64,000 nt of DNA from the NCBI RefSeq assembly GCF_024273235.1, contig NZ_JANBVH010000025.1, positions 1 through 64,000 on the forward strand, written 5' to 3'. Below, piece by piece: positions 1 through 8,859 of the stretch. Positions within the stretch are counted from its first letter, which is position 1. Every line of letters starts with the position of its first letter. The notes under the pieces are model-generated. The model saw only the letters and a program-made list of their open reading frames with translations. It did no database searches and was not told the DNA's origin. The position numbers and the translations under genes are program-made. The DNA is from Sphingomonas faeni. Its GTDB lineage: Bacteria; Pseudomonadota; Alphaproteobacteria; Sphingomonadales; Sphingomonadaceae.

Positions 1-510
1 AAGGCTCGTGCCCAGATCGAGCTTGATCACGTCGTTGGTATTGGCGCCGGCCTGGATATCGACCGTCTTCGCCTTGGTCGGATCGGCGGCATCACCCGTA
101 AACAGCTTCACGCCGTTGAACTCAGTGTTCTTCAACACGTTGGCGATCTGCTTCGCGAGCGAATCCTGCTCGAGGGTGATGTTGGCCTTGTCGGTATCCG
201 AATAGGTGCCGTTGCCCTTCTGGACTTCCAGTTCACGCATCCGCTGCAGGTTGTTGGTGACCTCGTCGAGTGCGCCCTCTGCGGTCTGTGCCATCGAGAT
301 GCCGTCATTGGCGTTGCGGATACCCTGGTTCATGCCCTTGATCTGCGACGTCATCGACGACGTGATCGCGAGGCCGGCGGCGTTGTCCTTGGCCGAGTTG
401 ATGCTCTTGCCGGTCGACAGGCGCTCCATCGACGTTGCGAGCATGTTCGACGCCTTGGCCGATGCGTTGGTGGCGCGCATGGCCGAGATGTTGGTACCGA
501 TGACAGTCAT
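1..510 (-). CDS. fliC: Flagellin, N-terminal part (runs off the window)
   Basis: The reverse strand reads MTVIGTNISAMRATNASAK and continues open to the window edge for about 170 codons. This is the flagellin D0/D1 N-terminal region: a conserved heptad-rich helix, then a stretch close to the canonical RLSTGKSINSAKDNAAGLAI motif, then DGISMAQTAEGAL. Flagellin is exported through the flagellar type III apparatus and polymerises into the filament. The start is fixed by a GGAG sequence about 9 bases upstream. The 3' end, with the C-terminal D1/D0 helices, lies outside the window. It is divergent from the sigma-54 activator and export operon that follow, which fits a late flagellar gene. Confidence 0.95.
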   Translation of the reverse strand, partial: MTVIGTNISAMRATNASAKASNMLATSMERLSTGKSINSAKDNAAGLAITSSMTSQIKGMNQGIRNANDGISMAQTAEGALDEVTNNLQRMRELEVQKGNGTYSDTDKANITLEQDSLAKQIANVLKNTEFNGVKLFTGDAADPTKAKTVDIQAGANTNDVIKLDLGTSL

Positions 511-794
511 TGCGAAATCTCCGTGATCTTCGACGTTCCGCGCCGCCCCCATGGCGAAGTGCCGATCCGTCACAGGGGGTAACGGCCGCTTCGGACCGGA
601 CTTAAGCGAAAAAATGCAGCGTCGGTCGAGCCTCGCACGTGCCCGCATGGGGGCTCGCGCGCGGGATCGTGCGCGCGGGAACGCCCGGGTGTGCCCGCGG
701 AGACGCGCCCGGAAATAATCTGCCGGGGGCGGCAGGGTTTAACCGCGCGTTTACCACCAATGGCGCAATCCCCGAATCGTTCAGGGGGAACTCA

Positions 795-2093
795 ATGCGC
801 TCTATTTTTCCATCGGCCGCAGTCACTTCGCGGAAATATGCGCTCGTCTCGTCGCTTCGTGCGCAGGGGTTCGGCGTAGGCTCGTTCGAGACGGCCCAGC
901 CGGGTGCGAACGACCTGTTTCTGGTCGCTGACGGCGAGGGCATCACCGCCCCTGCCCGCACCGTCGTGATCGGTTGCGAAGGTCGCGAAGTGACCCCGTC
1001 GCGCGACGGTGCGCCGGCGCGGATCAGCTTCGCGGCCGAGGACACCGCGGTCGGCAACGGCTTCGCGCGTGCCCTGATCGGTGGACCCGATATGCCGACC
1101 GCCGCAGACCCGGAATCACTCGCGCTGCTCGCCCTCGCGGAGCGTGTCGCCGCCGCCGACATTACCGTGCTGATCAACGGCCCGACCGGCACCGGCAAGG
1201 AAGTGCTCGCGCGGGCCATCCACAACGGCTCCGCGCGGAAAGACAAGCCGTTCATCGCGATCAACTGCGCCGCGCTCCCCGAATCGATGCTCGAGGCGCT
1301 GCTGTTCGGTCACCAGAAGGGCGCGTTCACCGGCGCGTCGTCGGGCGGCGATGGCTTCTTCCGCGCGGCAAACGGCGGCACGATTTTGTTGGACGAGATC
1401 GCCGAGATGCCGCTGCAATTGCAGGCCAAGCTGCTCCGCGTGTTGCAGGAGCGCGAGGTCGTGCCGCTCGGTGCCTCGGTGCCGCAGCCGATCGACGTCC
1501 GCGTCATCGCCTGCGCCAACCGCGATCTCCACGCCGAAGTCGCAGCCGGCCGGTTCCGCGCCGATCTCTATTACCGCCTCGCCGTGTTCCCGCTCGCGAC
1601 CAAGTCGCTGGCCGAGCGCCCGCAGGATATCCCCGCGCTCGCCGCGACGCTGATCCTGCGCCATGCCGGCAACCGCAACGTCATTCCCTGGCCGAGCCAT
1701 GCCGCGATCGAGCAGCTGATGCTGCACGACTGGCCCGGCAACGTCCGCGAACTGGAGAACGTGATCCAGCGCGCCTTGCTGTTCTGCGGCGGCGACACGA
1801 TCGAGGCCAGCCACATCGTGTTCGACCGTCCCGTGTCGATGACGTTCCAGCGTAGCGCACCAGTCACGTCGATCGCCCCTGTGGCGCCGAACGAACCCGA
1901 AACTCTCGGAAACATCGTCCAGATGAGCGAGTTCGCCGCGATCCGCGAGACGCTGAAGGCCTGCAACGGCAGCCGGATCGAGACCGCCAAGCGTCTCGGC
2001 ATTTCCGAGCGCACGCTGCGCTATCGCCTCGCCAAGGCGCGCGAACAGGGCGACGATATCGGCAGCGTCCATAACTGGGCCGCCTCGGCATGA
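795..2093 (+). CDS. flbD: FlbD-like sigma-54-dependent flagellar transcription activator
   Basis: Predicted 432-residue enhancer-binding protein. A central AAA+ domain carries Walker A GPTGTGKE (about residues 129-136), the sigma-54 contact motif GAFTGA (about 176) and Walker B ILLDEI. The C-terminus is a Fis-type helix-turn-helix (TAKRLGISERTLRYRL). The roughly 110 N-terminal residues do not show the acidic pocket and Lys of a phosphorylatable receiver, as in FlbD relatives that act without classical phosphorylation. ATG 795 is preferred because AGGGGGA precedes it by 5 bases; the frame is open further upstream (to 639), but that stretch looks non-coding. Its stop overlaps fliE by 4 bases, so it heads the operon and probably activates class III/IV flagellar promoters, including flagellin. 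Confidence 0.88.
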   Translation: MRSIFPSAAVTSRKYALVSSLRAQGFGVGSFETAQPGANDLFLVADGEGITAPARTVVIGCEGREVTPSRDGAPARISFAAEDTAVGNGFARALIGGPDMPTAADPESLALLALAERVAAADITVLINGPTGTGKEVLARAIHNGSARKDKPFIAINCAALPESMLEALLFGHQKGAFTGASSGGDGFFRAANGGTILLDEIAEMPLQLQAKLLRVLQEREVVPLGASVPQPIDVRVIACANRDLHAEVAAGRFRADLYYRLAVFPLATKSLAERPQDIPALAATLILRHAGNRNVIPWPSHAAIEQLMLHDWPGNVRELENVIQRALLFCGGDTIEASHIVFDRPVSMTFQRSAPVTSIAPVAPNEPETLGNIVQMSEFAAIRETLKACNGSRIETAKRLGISERTLRYRLAKAREQGDDIGSVHNWAASA

Positions 2094-2452
2094 GCGGCGT
2101 GTCCGGAATCGGAGGCGGCGCGATGAGCGTCGACCGCGTCATGGCGCTGCGCTCGCAGATCCTCGAACGCAACCAGGCGCTGTCGCGTGCTGGCGCTGCG
2201 GGGACCGTCGCGCCGACCGAGACGGTCAAGCCGACCAGCTTTGCCGACACGATGGAAACCGCGCTGAAGAGCGTGAACGACGGCCAGACCCAGGCTGCCA
2301 AGCTCAGCGAAAGCTATGAGCGCGGCGAGACGGTCGACATCGCGAAAGTGATGCTCGCGCGCCAGCAGGCGTCGGTCGGGTTCGAGGCCACGTTGCAGGT
2401 CCGCAACAAGCTGCTGTCCGCCTACAAGGATATCATGAGCATGCCGGTCTGA
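2090..2452 (+). CDS. fliE: Flagellar hook-basal body complex protein FliE
   Basis: A 120-residue protein with the FliE C-terminal pattern: a Phe-Ala-Asp segment, a helical centre (VDIAKVMLARQQASVGFEATLQVRNKL is its core) and an end near LLSAYKDIMSMPV. FliE joins the MS ring to the rod and is the first rod substrate of the export gate. The start codon overlaps the stop of the upstream activator in an ATGA arrangement, pointing to translational coupling. An internal ATG (MSVDRVMALRSQ) could also serve as the start. Confidence 0.93.
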   Translation: MSGVSGIGGGAMSVDRVMALRSQILERNQALSRAGAAGTVAPTETVKPTSFADTMETALKSVNDGQTQAAKLSESYERGETVDIAKVMLARQQASVGFEATLQVRNKLLSAYKDIMSMPV

Positions 2453-2453
2453 C

Positions 2454-4115
2454 ATGAGCACCGCACTCATCCCCGCTTCGTCTGGTGCAACCGAACGGTT
2501 CGCCAACCCCCTCCAGCAGATCAAGGGCGTGTTCGCGCAGCCGGCCGTCCGCCGCTCGCTGCCGATGGCGCTGATGGTCGGCCTGATCGCCGCCGCCGCG
2601 CTCGCGTGGATGAGCCTGTCGACGCCGCCGCAGAAGACGCTGTTCAGCGGCCTGCCGGATTCGGACAAGGCTGCGGTGACGTCCGCGCTGACCACCGCGA
2701 ACATCAAGAGCCATATCGACGAAGGCACCGGCGCGCTGACCGTCGGCGAGGACGATTACAGCCGCGCGAAGATGCTGCTGGCGGGCCAGGGCCTGCCGAA
2801 GGCGGCGCCGGGCGGTTACGCGATCCTCGACCAGTTGCCGATGGGCGTCTCGCGCGCCGTGGAAGGCGAACGCCTTCGCCAGGCGCGCGAATCCGAGATG
2901 GCGAAGTCGATCGAGGAGATCGATGCGGTCGCCGAGGCGCGCGTGCATCTCGCCATGCCGGAAGCGTCGGTGTTCGTCCGCGACAACGCCGCGCCATCGG
3001 CGTCGGTGATCCTGAAGCTTCAGGGCGGCCGCTCGCTGAGCGATGCGCAGGTCAGCTCGATCATCAATCTCGTCGCCTCGTCGGTGCCGGGCATGAAACC
3101 CGAGGCCGTGACGATCGTCGACCAGATGGGCGCGCTGCTCACCAAGGCCGGCGGCAACGACGGTGCGGGTGCCGCGAGCGACGCGCGGATCGATATCCAG
3201 CGCCGGATCGAGGACAAGTATCGCACCCAGCTGATCGCCCTGCTCACGCCGCTGGTCGGCGCAGGCAATTTCACTGCCGAGGTCCAGGCCGACGTCAATC
3301 TAGACGAGAGCCAGGCGACGCGCGAAAGCTATGAGAAGCAGGGCGTCCTGCGTGCCGAGACGGGCAACTGGACCGGCAACCAGAAGGACGCCGCGGGCGC
3401 TCCCGGCGGTATCCCCGGTGCGCTGAGCAACACGCCGCCCGCCGCGAGCACCTTGTCGGCACCGCAAGCTGCGACCGGCAACACCGGTGCGCAACCGGCG
3501 GCCGGGGGCGCTGTACCCGATGCGATGAAGCAGTCCGACCAGTATCAGCGCGCCTACGACCTCGGCCGCGAAGTGTCGGTGACGCGCGCCACGCCGGGCG
3601 GGGTCAAGCGTCTCTCGGTCGCCGTGCTCCTGCGCGATCCCGAAAAGGGTCGCCGCACCGCGATGGAGATCAACCAGATCAGCGATCTCGTGAAGAGCGC
3701 CGTCGGCTTCGACCAGGCGCGCAACGACAACGTGACGGTCATCAGCCGCAAGTTCGCCGGCGCCACCGATGCCGCTGCCGGTCCCGCCTGGTACGACAAT
3801 GCGTGGCTGCCGGTCCTCGCGCGCAACGGCACCGCGATCCTGATCGCGCTTCTGGTGCTGCTGCTCGGCGTCCGCCCGATTGCCAAGGCACTGATGAAGA
3901 AACGCGACGATGCCGGCACGCGGCCTGCACTCGGCCAGCCGATCGGTGCGGCAAGCGGCGACGGCATGGCGGTCGCAGCACCGGTCAGCCTCGACCAGCT
4001 TGAAAACACGCGCGGCTATGACGACCGGATCGGCGCGGTCCGCGGCTTCACCCGCGACAATCCGACCCGCGCAGCCCTCGCGGTACGCGACATGATCAAG
4101 GCGGACGCCAAGTGA
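2454..4115 (+). CDS. fliF: Flagellar MS-ring protein FliF
   Basis: A 553-residue protein of typical FliF length. A transmembrane helix lies near residues 42-60, followed by the YscJ/FliF ring-building motifs (FSGLPDSDKAAV, then the LPKAAPGGYAILDQ and EGERLRQARESEMAKSI regions). A low-complexity Ala/Gly/Pro linker follows, and a second transmembrane helix lies near 458-475. The short cytoplasmic tail is the expected FliG-binding segment. FliF forms the inner-membrane MS ring on which the rotor and export apparatus assemble. It follows fliE by a single base and overlaps fliG by GTGA. Confidence 0.96.
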   Translation: MSTALIPASSGATERFANPLQQIKGVFAQPAVRRSLPMALMVGLIAAAALAWMSLSTPPQKTLFSGLPDSDKAAVTSALTTANIKSHIDEGTGALTVGEDDYSRAKMLLAGQGLPKAAPGGYAILDQLPMGVSRAVEGERLRQARESEMAKSIEEIDAVAEARVHLAMPEASVFVRDNAAPSASVILKLQGGRSLSDAQVSSIINLVASSVPGMKPEAVTIVDQMGALLTKAGGNDGAGAASDARIDIQRRIEDKYRTQLIALLTPLVGAGNFTAEVQADVNLDESQATRESYEKQGVLRAETGNWTGNQKDAAGAPGGIPGALSNTPPAASTLSAPQAATGNTGAQPAAGGAVPDAMKQSDQYQRAYDLGREVSVTRATPGGVKRLSVAVLLRDPEKGRRTAMEINQISDLVKSAVGFDQARNDNVTVISRKFAGATDAAAGPAWYDNAWLPVLARNGTAILIALLVLLLGVRPIAKALMKKRDDAGTRPALGQPIGAASGDGMAVAAPVSLDQLENTRGYDDRIGAVRGFTRDNPTRAALAVRDMIKADAK

Positions 4116-5122
4116 GCGAGGTAGCCCTGCGCACCTATACCGGTGTCGAGCGCGCCGCGGTGCTGATGATGCTCGTCGGCGAGGAGGAGGCCGCCGCCAT
4201 CCTCCAGAAGCTCGAACCCGAGGAAGTCCGCCAGCTCGGCGCGGCGATGTTCAAGGTCGCCGACGTGTCGGAGCAGGAAGTCGAGGACGTCCTCGACGAT
4301 TTCGTCGGCCGCGCCCGCGAGCGCACCGCGATCGGCTTCGACCCGCGCCCGCAGATCGAGGCCGTGATGAACCGCGCGCTCGGCCCCGAGAAAGCGGAAA
4401 GCGTTCTCGCGCGCATCACCCCGCCGGAAGCCGCATGCGAACTCGAACTGCTCGACTGGCTCGACGCGCCCGAGATCGCGGCGATGATCGAGAAGGAGCA
4501 TCCGCAGATCGCCGCCGTCCTGATCGCCAATCTCGACGCGTCGATCGGCGGCCAGGTGCTCGAACTGCTGCCCGACGCAGTCCAGCCCGACATCCTCCAC
4601 CGCATCGCACGTCTGGGGCCGATCACGCCCGAGGCGGTCGAGACGTTGAAGGTCGTGCTCGCCAACCGCACCACCGCGGCGCCCGGCTCGGCAGGCGTGA
4701 CGCTGGGCGGCACGCGCGAGGCCGCCAAGATCCTGTCCGGCGCGCGCAAGGCGACCGAACAGCGCGTCATGCCCAAGCTGTTCAAGATCGACCGCGAAGT
4801 CGCCAAGGCGATCGAGGAGGCCATGTTCGTCTTCGACAACCTGCTCGAACTCGACGACAAGAATCTCGGCACGCTGATCCGCAACGTCGACAGCGAGATC
4901 CTGACCAAATCGTTGAAGGGCGTCGACGAGACGATCCGCAACCGTTTCCTCGGCTGCATGTCGGCGCGCGCCGCCGACGGCATTCGCGACGAGATGGAAG
5001 CACGCGGGCCGATGAAGCTCGCCGAAGTGCTCGAGGCACAGAAGGCGATGATCGCGATCGCGCGCGGCCTTGCGAAGGACGGCACGATCCAGATGGGCGG
5101 GGGGGAAGACGATTATGTCTAA
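4112..5122 (+). CDS. fliG: Flagellar motor switch protein FliG
   Basis: A 336-residue rotor protein. The diagnostic EHPQ motif (IEKEHPQIAAVLIANL) lies near residues 128-131. The C-terminal domain carries the charged torque helix region (LDDKNLGTLIRNVDSE, then the LKGVDETIRNRFL segment). FliG binds FliF below and FliM above and interacts with the stator to make torque and switch direction. It starts with GTG overlapping the fliF stop (GTGA). The 3' end overlaps the fliH start by 8 bases. Confidence 0.96.
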   Translation: MSEVALRTYTGVERAAVLMMLVGEEEAAAILQKLEPEEVRQLGAAMFKVADVSEQEVEDVLDDFVGRARERTAIGFDPRPQIEAVMNRALGPEKAESVLARITPPEAACELELLDWLDAPEIAAMIEKEHPQIAAVLIANLDASIGGQVLELLPDAVQPDILHRIARLGPITPEAVETLKVVLANRTTAAPGSAGVTLGGTREAAKILSGARKATEQRVMPKLFKIDREVAKAIEEAMFVFDNLLELDDKNLGTLIRNVDSEILTKSLKGVDETIRNRFLGCMSARAADGIRDEMEARGPMKLAEVLEAQKAMIAIARGLAKDGTIQMGGGEDDYV

Positions 5123-5927
5123 CGGCTTCACCGCGGGGTTCGCGTCGCGTCACACGACGACGGCCAACGTCCTGGCGAGCGCGTTCGCCCCGCCGTCCGG
5201 GTTCGCGGCTGCGGATATTCGCGAGCGTGCGACAGTGCGCCCGACCAACTTTACGTCCCCCAGCTTCACGTCCCCGAGTTTCACGTCCCCGAGTTTCACG
5301 TCCCCGAGTTTCACGTCCCCAAACTTCGCGTCCCCGAACTTCGCGTCGGAGCCGAGTGCGCCCAGGCACTTCAGCCCGGCCGACAAGGACGTGAACCCGA
5401 CCGCGGGCTGGGATCCGCTCGATCCGGTGAGCGAATCGTCGTTCATCGATCCGCTCGCCGACGCGCATGCCGCCGGCTATGCGGAGGGTCTCGCCGCTGC
5501 GGCCGCCGCGGCACAGGAGACGGCTGCACGCGACGGCGCGCTGCTCGGCGATCTTGCCAGCGCGCTGGGCGGCGACCGGATCGACCGCGAACGGATCGCA
5601 GGGCAGCTCCGTCAGACCGTCTTGTTCCTCGTCTCGAAGCTGGTTGGCGAGGTCGGCATCGCGCCCGACGTCCTTGCCGGTCGGATCGAGACCGCCGCCG
5701 AACTTCTGTCGGACTCCGCCGAATCCGCGCTCCTGCGCGTCCACCCGGACGATGTCGCCTTGCTCGAAGGCCGCCTGCCGAAAACGATCTTCGCCGCGGG
5801 CGATCCGGGCGTCGCGCGCGGCAGCTTCGTACTCGAAAGCGCATCGACCATCGTCGAGGACGGCCCCGAACTCTGGCTCGATCAACTCGCGCAGGCGATC
5901 GACCGCGTGCCGGTGCCCAAATGCTGA
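5115..5927 (+). CDS. fliH: Flagellar assembly protein FliH with pentapeptide-repeat linker
   Basis: The FliI regulator/stator of the export ATPase, about 270 residues. The C-terminal half resembles FliH/V-ATPase E-subunit proteins (helical, then VRVHPDDVALLEGRLP-like positions and LESASTIVEDGPELWL). The N-terminal region holds seven tandem five-residue units of the type FTSPS/FASPN, encoded by 15-bp repeats. ATG 5115 (MSNGF) is chosen because it overlaps the fliG end; the frame extends to 5070, but that segment lies inside fliG. The stop overlaps fliI by 7 bases. The identity rests on position between fliG and fliI plus the C-terminal region, since FliH diverges quickly. Confidence 0.88.
   Translation: MSNGFTAGFASRHTTTANVLASAFAPPSGFAAADIRERATVRPTNFTSPSFTSPSFTSPSFTSPSFTSPNFASPNFASEPSAPRHFSPADKDVNPTAGWDPLDPVSESSFIDPLADAHAAGYAEGLAAAAAAAQETAARDGALLGDLASALGGDRIDRERIAGQLRQTVLFLVSKLVGEVGIAPDVLAGRIETAAELLSDSAESALLRVHPDDVALLEGRLPKTIFAAGDPGVARGSFVLESASTIVEDGPELWLDQLAQAIDRVPVPKC
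5247..5351 (+). repeat. 15-bp tandem repeat, 7 units, inside fliH
   Basis: Seven consecutive 15-base units with core TTCACGTCCCCGAGT and minor variants at the edges. Each unit adds one FTSPS-like pentapeptide to the FliH linker. The central units are almost identical, which suggests recent slippage expansion. The unit is a multiple of three, so changes in copy number keep the frame. Confidence 0.95.
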
Positions 5928-7246
5928 ACCGCTTTACCGCCGACTATCTCGAAACCCTCTCCAACGCCGATTTCGTCGCCAAGCCAAAGGTCTCGGGCCG
6001 TCTCGCCTCGTTCGACGGGCTGCTCATGGAAGCGGTCGGCCTGACTCTTCCGGTCGGCACCGTCTGCCAGGTCGGCGAAGATGCGGCGAGCGTCGAGGCC
6101 GAGGTCATCGGCTTCCGCAACGGCCGCACGTTGATGATGAACCTGGGTGGCCCCGCCGCGCTGCTCCCGCGCGCGCCGGTCAAGCCGATCGGCCCTCCGG
6201 GTGAGGCCGAAGTCGGCGCCGCGCTGCTCGGTCGCGTGGTCGACGGCGCCGGCAAGCCGATCGACGGCCTCGGCCCGATCCGTGGCGCCGGTCGCTGGCC
6301 ACTGGCCGGCAAGCTCCAGTCGCCGCTCGACCGTGGCCGTGTGCTCGAACCGCTCGACGTCGGCGTCCGCGCGATCAACGGCCTGCTCACGATCGGCCAG
6401 GGGCAGCGCGTCGGCATCATGGCGGGCTCGGGCGTCGGCAAGTCGGTACTGCTCGGCATGATCGTGCGCGCGGCGCAGGCCGACGTGATCGTCATCGGGC
6501 TGATCGGCGAACGCAGCCGCGAAGTCGCCGACTTCCTCGAAACCAAGGTCGCCGGCGAAGCGCGCAAGCGCTCGGTCGTCGTCGCCGTCCCCGCCAACCA
6601 TTCGCCCGTCCTCCGCATCCGCGGCGCACTCCGGGCGCACGCGATCGCCGAGTCCTTCCGCGACGAGGGCAAGAAGGTCCTCCTGATTATGGATTCGCTG
6701 ACCCGCGTCGCGCATGCCGGTCGCGAGATCGGCCTTGCGCTCGGCGAACCCGCCTCCGCACGCGGCTATCCGCCGTCCGCCATCGCGATGCTGCCGAACC
6801 TGATCGAGCGCGCGGGCGTCGACGTCCACACCGGCGGCTCGATCACCGCGATCTACACGGTGCTGGCGGACGGCGACGACGGCAACGATCCGGTGGTGGA
6901 CTCGGCGCGATCGATCCTCGACGGCCATATCGTCCTCAACCGCCACCTCGCCGAGCGCGGCGTCTATCCCGCGATCGACATCGGCCCGTCGGTCAGCCGC
7001 GTGATGACCGACATCGTCGATGCGCCTCACGCCAAGGCTGCTCGAACGCTCCGCCGTCACCTCGCCACCTACGAGGAAAACCGAGATCTCGTGCTGATGG
7101 GCGCGTATCGCCACGGCGCGGATCCGGCGATCGACGCGGCGATCGCGTGCCAGCCCGCGGTCATGGAATATATCCGCCAGGATGCCGACGAAAACGTGTC
7201 GCTCGCCGATGCCGTCGCCGAACTGACCGGCGTGTTCGGCGGCTGA
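5921..7246 (+). CDS. fliI: Flagellum-specific export ATPase FliI
   Basis: A 441-residue F1-beta-like ATPase that energises export of rod, hook and filament subunits. Walker A GSGVGKS is near residues 169-175. Other hallmarks are the segment after it (GLIGERSREVADFLE), Walker B LLIMDSLTR, and the export-ATPase signature around EPASARGYPPS. The start overlaps the end of fliH, which regulates it in the cell, and fliJ follows after one base. No missing catalytic residues were seen. Confidence 0.97.
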   Translation: MLNRFTADYLETLSNADFVAKPKVSGRLASFDGLLMEAVGLTLPVGTVCQVGEDAASVEAEVIGFRNGRTLMMNLGGPAALLPRAPVKPIGPPGEAEVGAALLGRVVDGAGKPIDGLGPIRGAGRWPLAGKLQSPLDRGRVLEPLDVGVRAINGLLTIGQGQRVGIMAGSGVGKSVLLGMIVRAAQADVIVIGLIGERSREVADFLETKVAGEARKRSVVVAVPANHSPVLRIRGALRAHAIAESFRDEGKKVLLIMDSLTRVAHAGREIGLALGEPASARGYPPSAIAMLPNLIERAGVDVHTGGSITAIYTVLADGDDGNDPVVDSARSILDGHIVLNRHLAERGVYPAIDIGPSVSRVMTDIVDAPHAKAARTLRRHLATYEENRDLVLMGAYRHGADPAIDAAIACQPAVMEYIRQDADENVSLADAVAELTGVFGG

Positions 7247-7247
7247 G

Positions 7248-7667
7248 ATGACGCGCGGCAAGACCCTCGCGCGCATCCACCGCGTCCGCACGCTCCAGCT
7301 CGGCCTGACCCGTGCCGACGAAGCCCGCGCGCACGACAAGTTCGCCAGCGAACAGGCGTTGTCCGGCCGCATAGCCCTGCTCGCCGAAGCAGTCGCGCCG
7401 GTGCACGAAACGCAGGTCGCCGTGTCGCTCGGCGCCGCCGCGCACTACCGCGAACGCCTGCACCAATCCGCCAGCGCCGCCGTCGAGCGCGTGCGAGCCG
7501 CCGAATATCACGTCGAGCGCGCAGCGGAAGCAACCCGCGCCGCCAAGCGCGACCAGAGCGCGGTCGAGAAGCTGCTCGCGCGCGCAGACGCCGATGCCGT
7601 GCTGAAAGCGATCCGCGCGATGGAAGAGGCACCCGCCTTCCGGAAGGTTCGGCACGATCCTTGCTGA
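7248..7667 (+). CDS. fliJ: Flagellar export protein FliJ (probable)
   Basis: A 139-residue, strongly helical and charged protein right after fliI, the standard place of FliJ, the coiled-coil stalk of the export ATPase. The sequence is Ala/Arg/Glu rich with long heptad-like stretches and no other domain. FliJ is poorly conserved, so the call relies mainly on length, composition and gene order. It begins one base after the fliI stop. Confidence 0.75.
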   Translation: MTRGKTLARIHRVRTLQLGLTRADEARAHDKFASEQALSGRIALLAEAVAPVHETQVAVSLGAAAHYRERLHQSASAAVERVRAAEYHVERAAEATRAAKRDQSAVEKLLARADADAVLKAIRAMEEAPAFRKVRHDPC

Positions 7668-8840
7668 ATGAGGGCCAGACGCCCGAACGCGAGTGCCCGA
7701 ATGATCCAGATTGCGACCCTTTCCCGTACGGTCCCTCCCCACCCTCGCGCCGCTGTTGCGAAGAGTTGCGGCGAGTCGGGCGACTTCGCCGACTCATTCG
7801 CGCAAATTAGCGATGAGGCGGATGCCGAAATTTCTGCCGGAGTGGCGGAAGACGATACCCGGCAGGACGACGCCGCGACCGGCAACACCTTGCCGCCGCC
7901 GGTCATCGCGCCCGATCTTGCATTCATGTGGCATCCGATAGTCGCGACGCCCGCCCCGGCCCTGCCGGTTTCCGTTCCCGGTGCACGCATCATTGTTGCA
8001 ACCAGCAACCAACCAGCTAGCGTGCAGCGCCCGACCTTCGCGCAATCGCAGCCGCAGGCCGCCACGCCTGCTCCGATAGAGCCTCAAACACCCCTGCCCT
8101 CCGCGCCGACCCAAGCCGGCGGCACACCCGCAACGCAGCTCGCCGCCGCGATCATGGCCGCGATGCCACCGGTAAAGACGACCGTGCAGACGCCGGTGGA
8201 CACTTCGACGACCGACGAGCCGCGTTGGGCCACGCCCGGTACGGCGCCCGTCGCCCTCGCCATCGCACAACCCGACATCGCCCAGCCGCAACCCGGTACG
8301 GTCGCGTCGGCGGCGGTGGTGTTCGGCGCCGCGATCCAGGCCGCAACCAGGAAGCGTGAAGAGCCAGACACGCCTGCCGCTCCGTCCGACACGCCGCTGA
8401 CCGCGATCGGCGCGACCGCAACGCATGAGATCAAGGTCGCCGACGCGCAGCAAGCGCCACTCGACATGCGCCAGGATCGCTGGCCGCACGCGATGATCGA
8501 GCGGATCGAGATGCTCCGCGACGCCGCCGATGCGGTCGACACGCGTATCCGCCTAGTCCCCGACGCGCTCGGCGCGATCGACGTGTCGGTGAAGACGGAG
8601 GGCGACACCGTGCGCGTCCACTTCAACGCCGAGCAGGCTGCAACGCGGACGTTGCTGGCGGATGCGCAACCGCGGCTCGCCGAGCTCGCCGAAGCGCGCG
8701 GGTTGAAGCTTTCGCAAGGGTCGCTCGGCGACAGCAGTGCGCAACAGCAACGCGCGCCAACGACTCCGCAAATCCCGAATCGCCCTGCGTCGGTCTCGAC
8801 CGTGATCGCGGACACGCCCGACGACATCCGAATCGCTTGA
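7668..8840 (+). CDS. fliK: Flagellar hook-length control protein FliK
   Basis: A 390-residue protein with a long Pro/Ala/Thr-rich, probably disordered ruler region. A C-terminal FliK/Flg_hook domain contains IRLVPDALGAIDVSVKTEG and VRVHFNAEQAATRTLL, the part that signals FlhB to switch substrate specificity at the end of hook growth. ATG 7668 directly follows the fliJ stop; ATG 7701 (MIQIATLS) is an equally plausible start and looks more like other FliK N-termini. It lies between fliJ and fliL as expected. Confidence 0.85.
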   Translation: MRARRPNASARMIQIATLSRTVPPHPRAAVAKSCGESGDFADSFAQISDEADAEISAGVAEDDTRQDDAATGNTLPPPVIAPDLAFMWHPIVATPAPALPVSVPGARIIVATSNQPASVQRPTFAQSQPQAATPAPIEPQTPLPSAPTQAGGTPATQLAAAIMAAMPPVKTTVQTPVDTSTTDEPRWATPGTAPVALAIAQPDIAQPQPGTVASAAVVFGAAIQAATRKREEPDTPAAPSDTPLTAIGATATHEIKVADAQQAPLDMRQDRWPHAMIERIEMLRDAADAVDTRIRLVPDALGAIDVSVKTEGDTVRVHFNAEQAATRTLLADAQPRLAELAEARGLKLSQGSLGDSSAQQQRAPTTPQIPNRPASVSTVIADTPDDIRIA

Positions 8841-8859
8841 ACCGAAGGACCCTGAAATC

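Noticed and set aside
511..794. A GG-N10-GC (sigma-54-like) site on the minus strand near 616-640, upstream of flagellin
   Set aside because: Only the two dinucleotides match; the flanking TGGCAC/TTGC bases are poor, so it was not listed as a promoter.
639..794. Upstream start for the FlbD-like regulator
   Set aside because: The extra 52 residues are Gly/Arg/Pro-rich and unlike the family; ATG 795 has a strong ribosome site.
5247..5351. Possible CRISPR-like array
   Set aside because: The 15-base units are contiguous with no spacers and encode in-frame pentapeptides of FliH.
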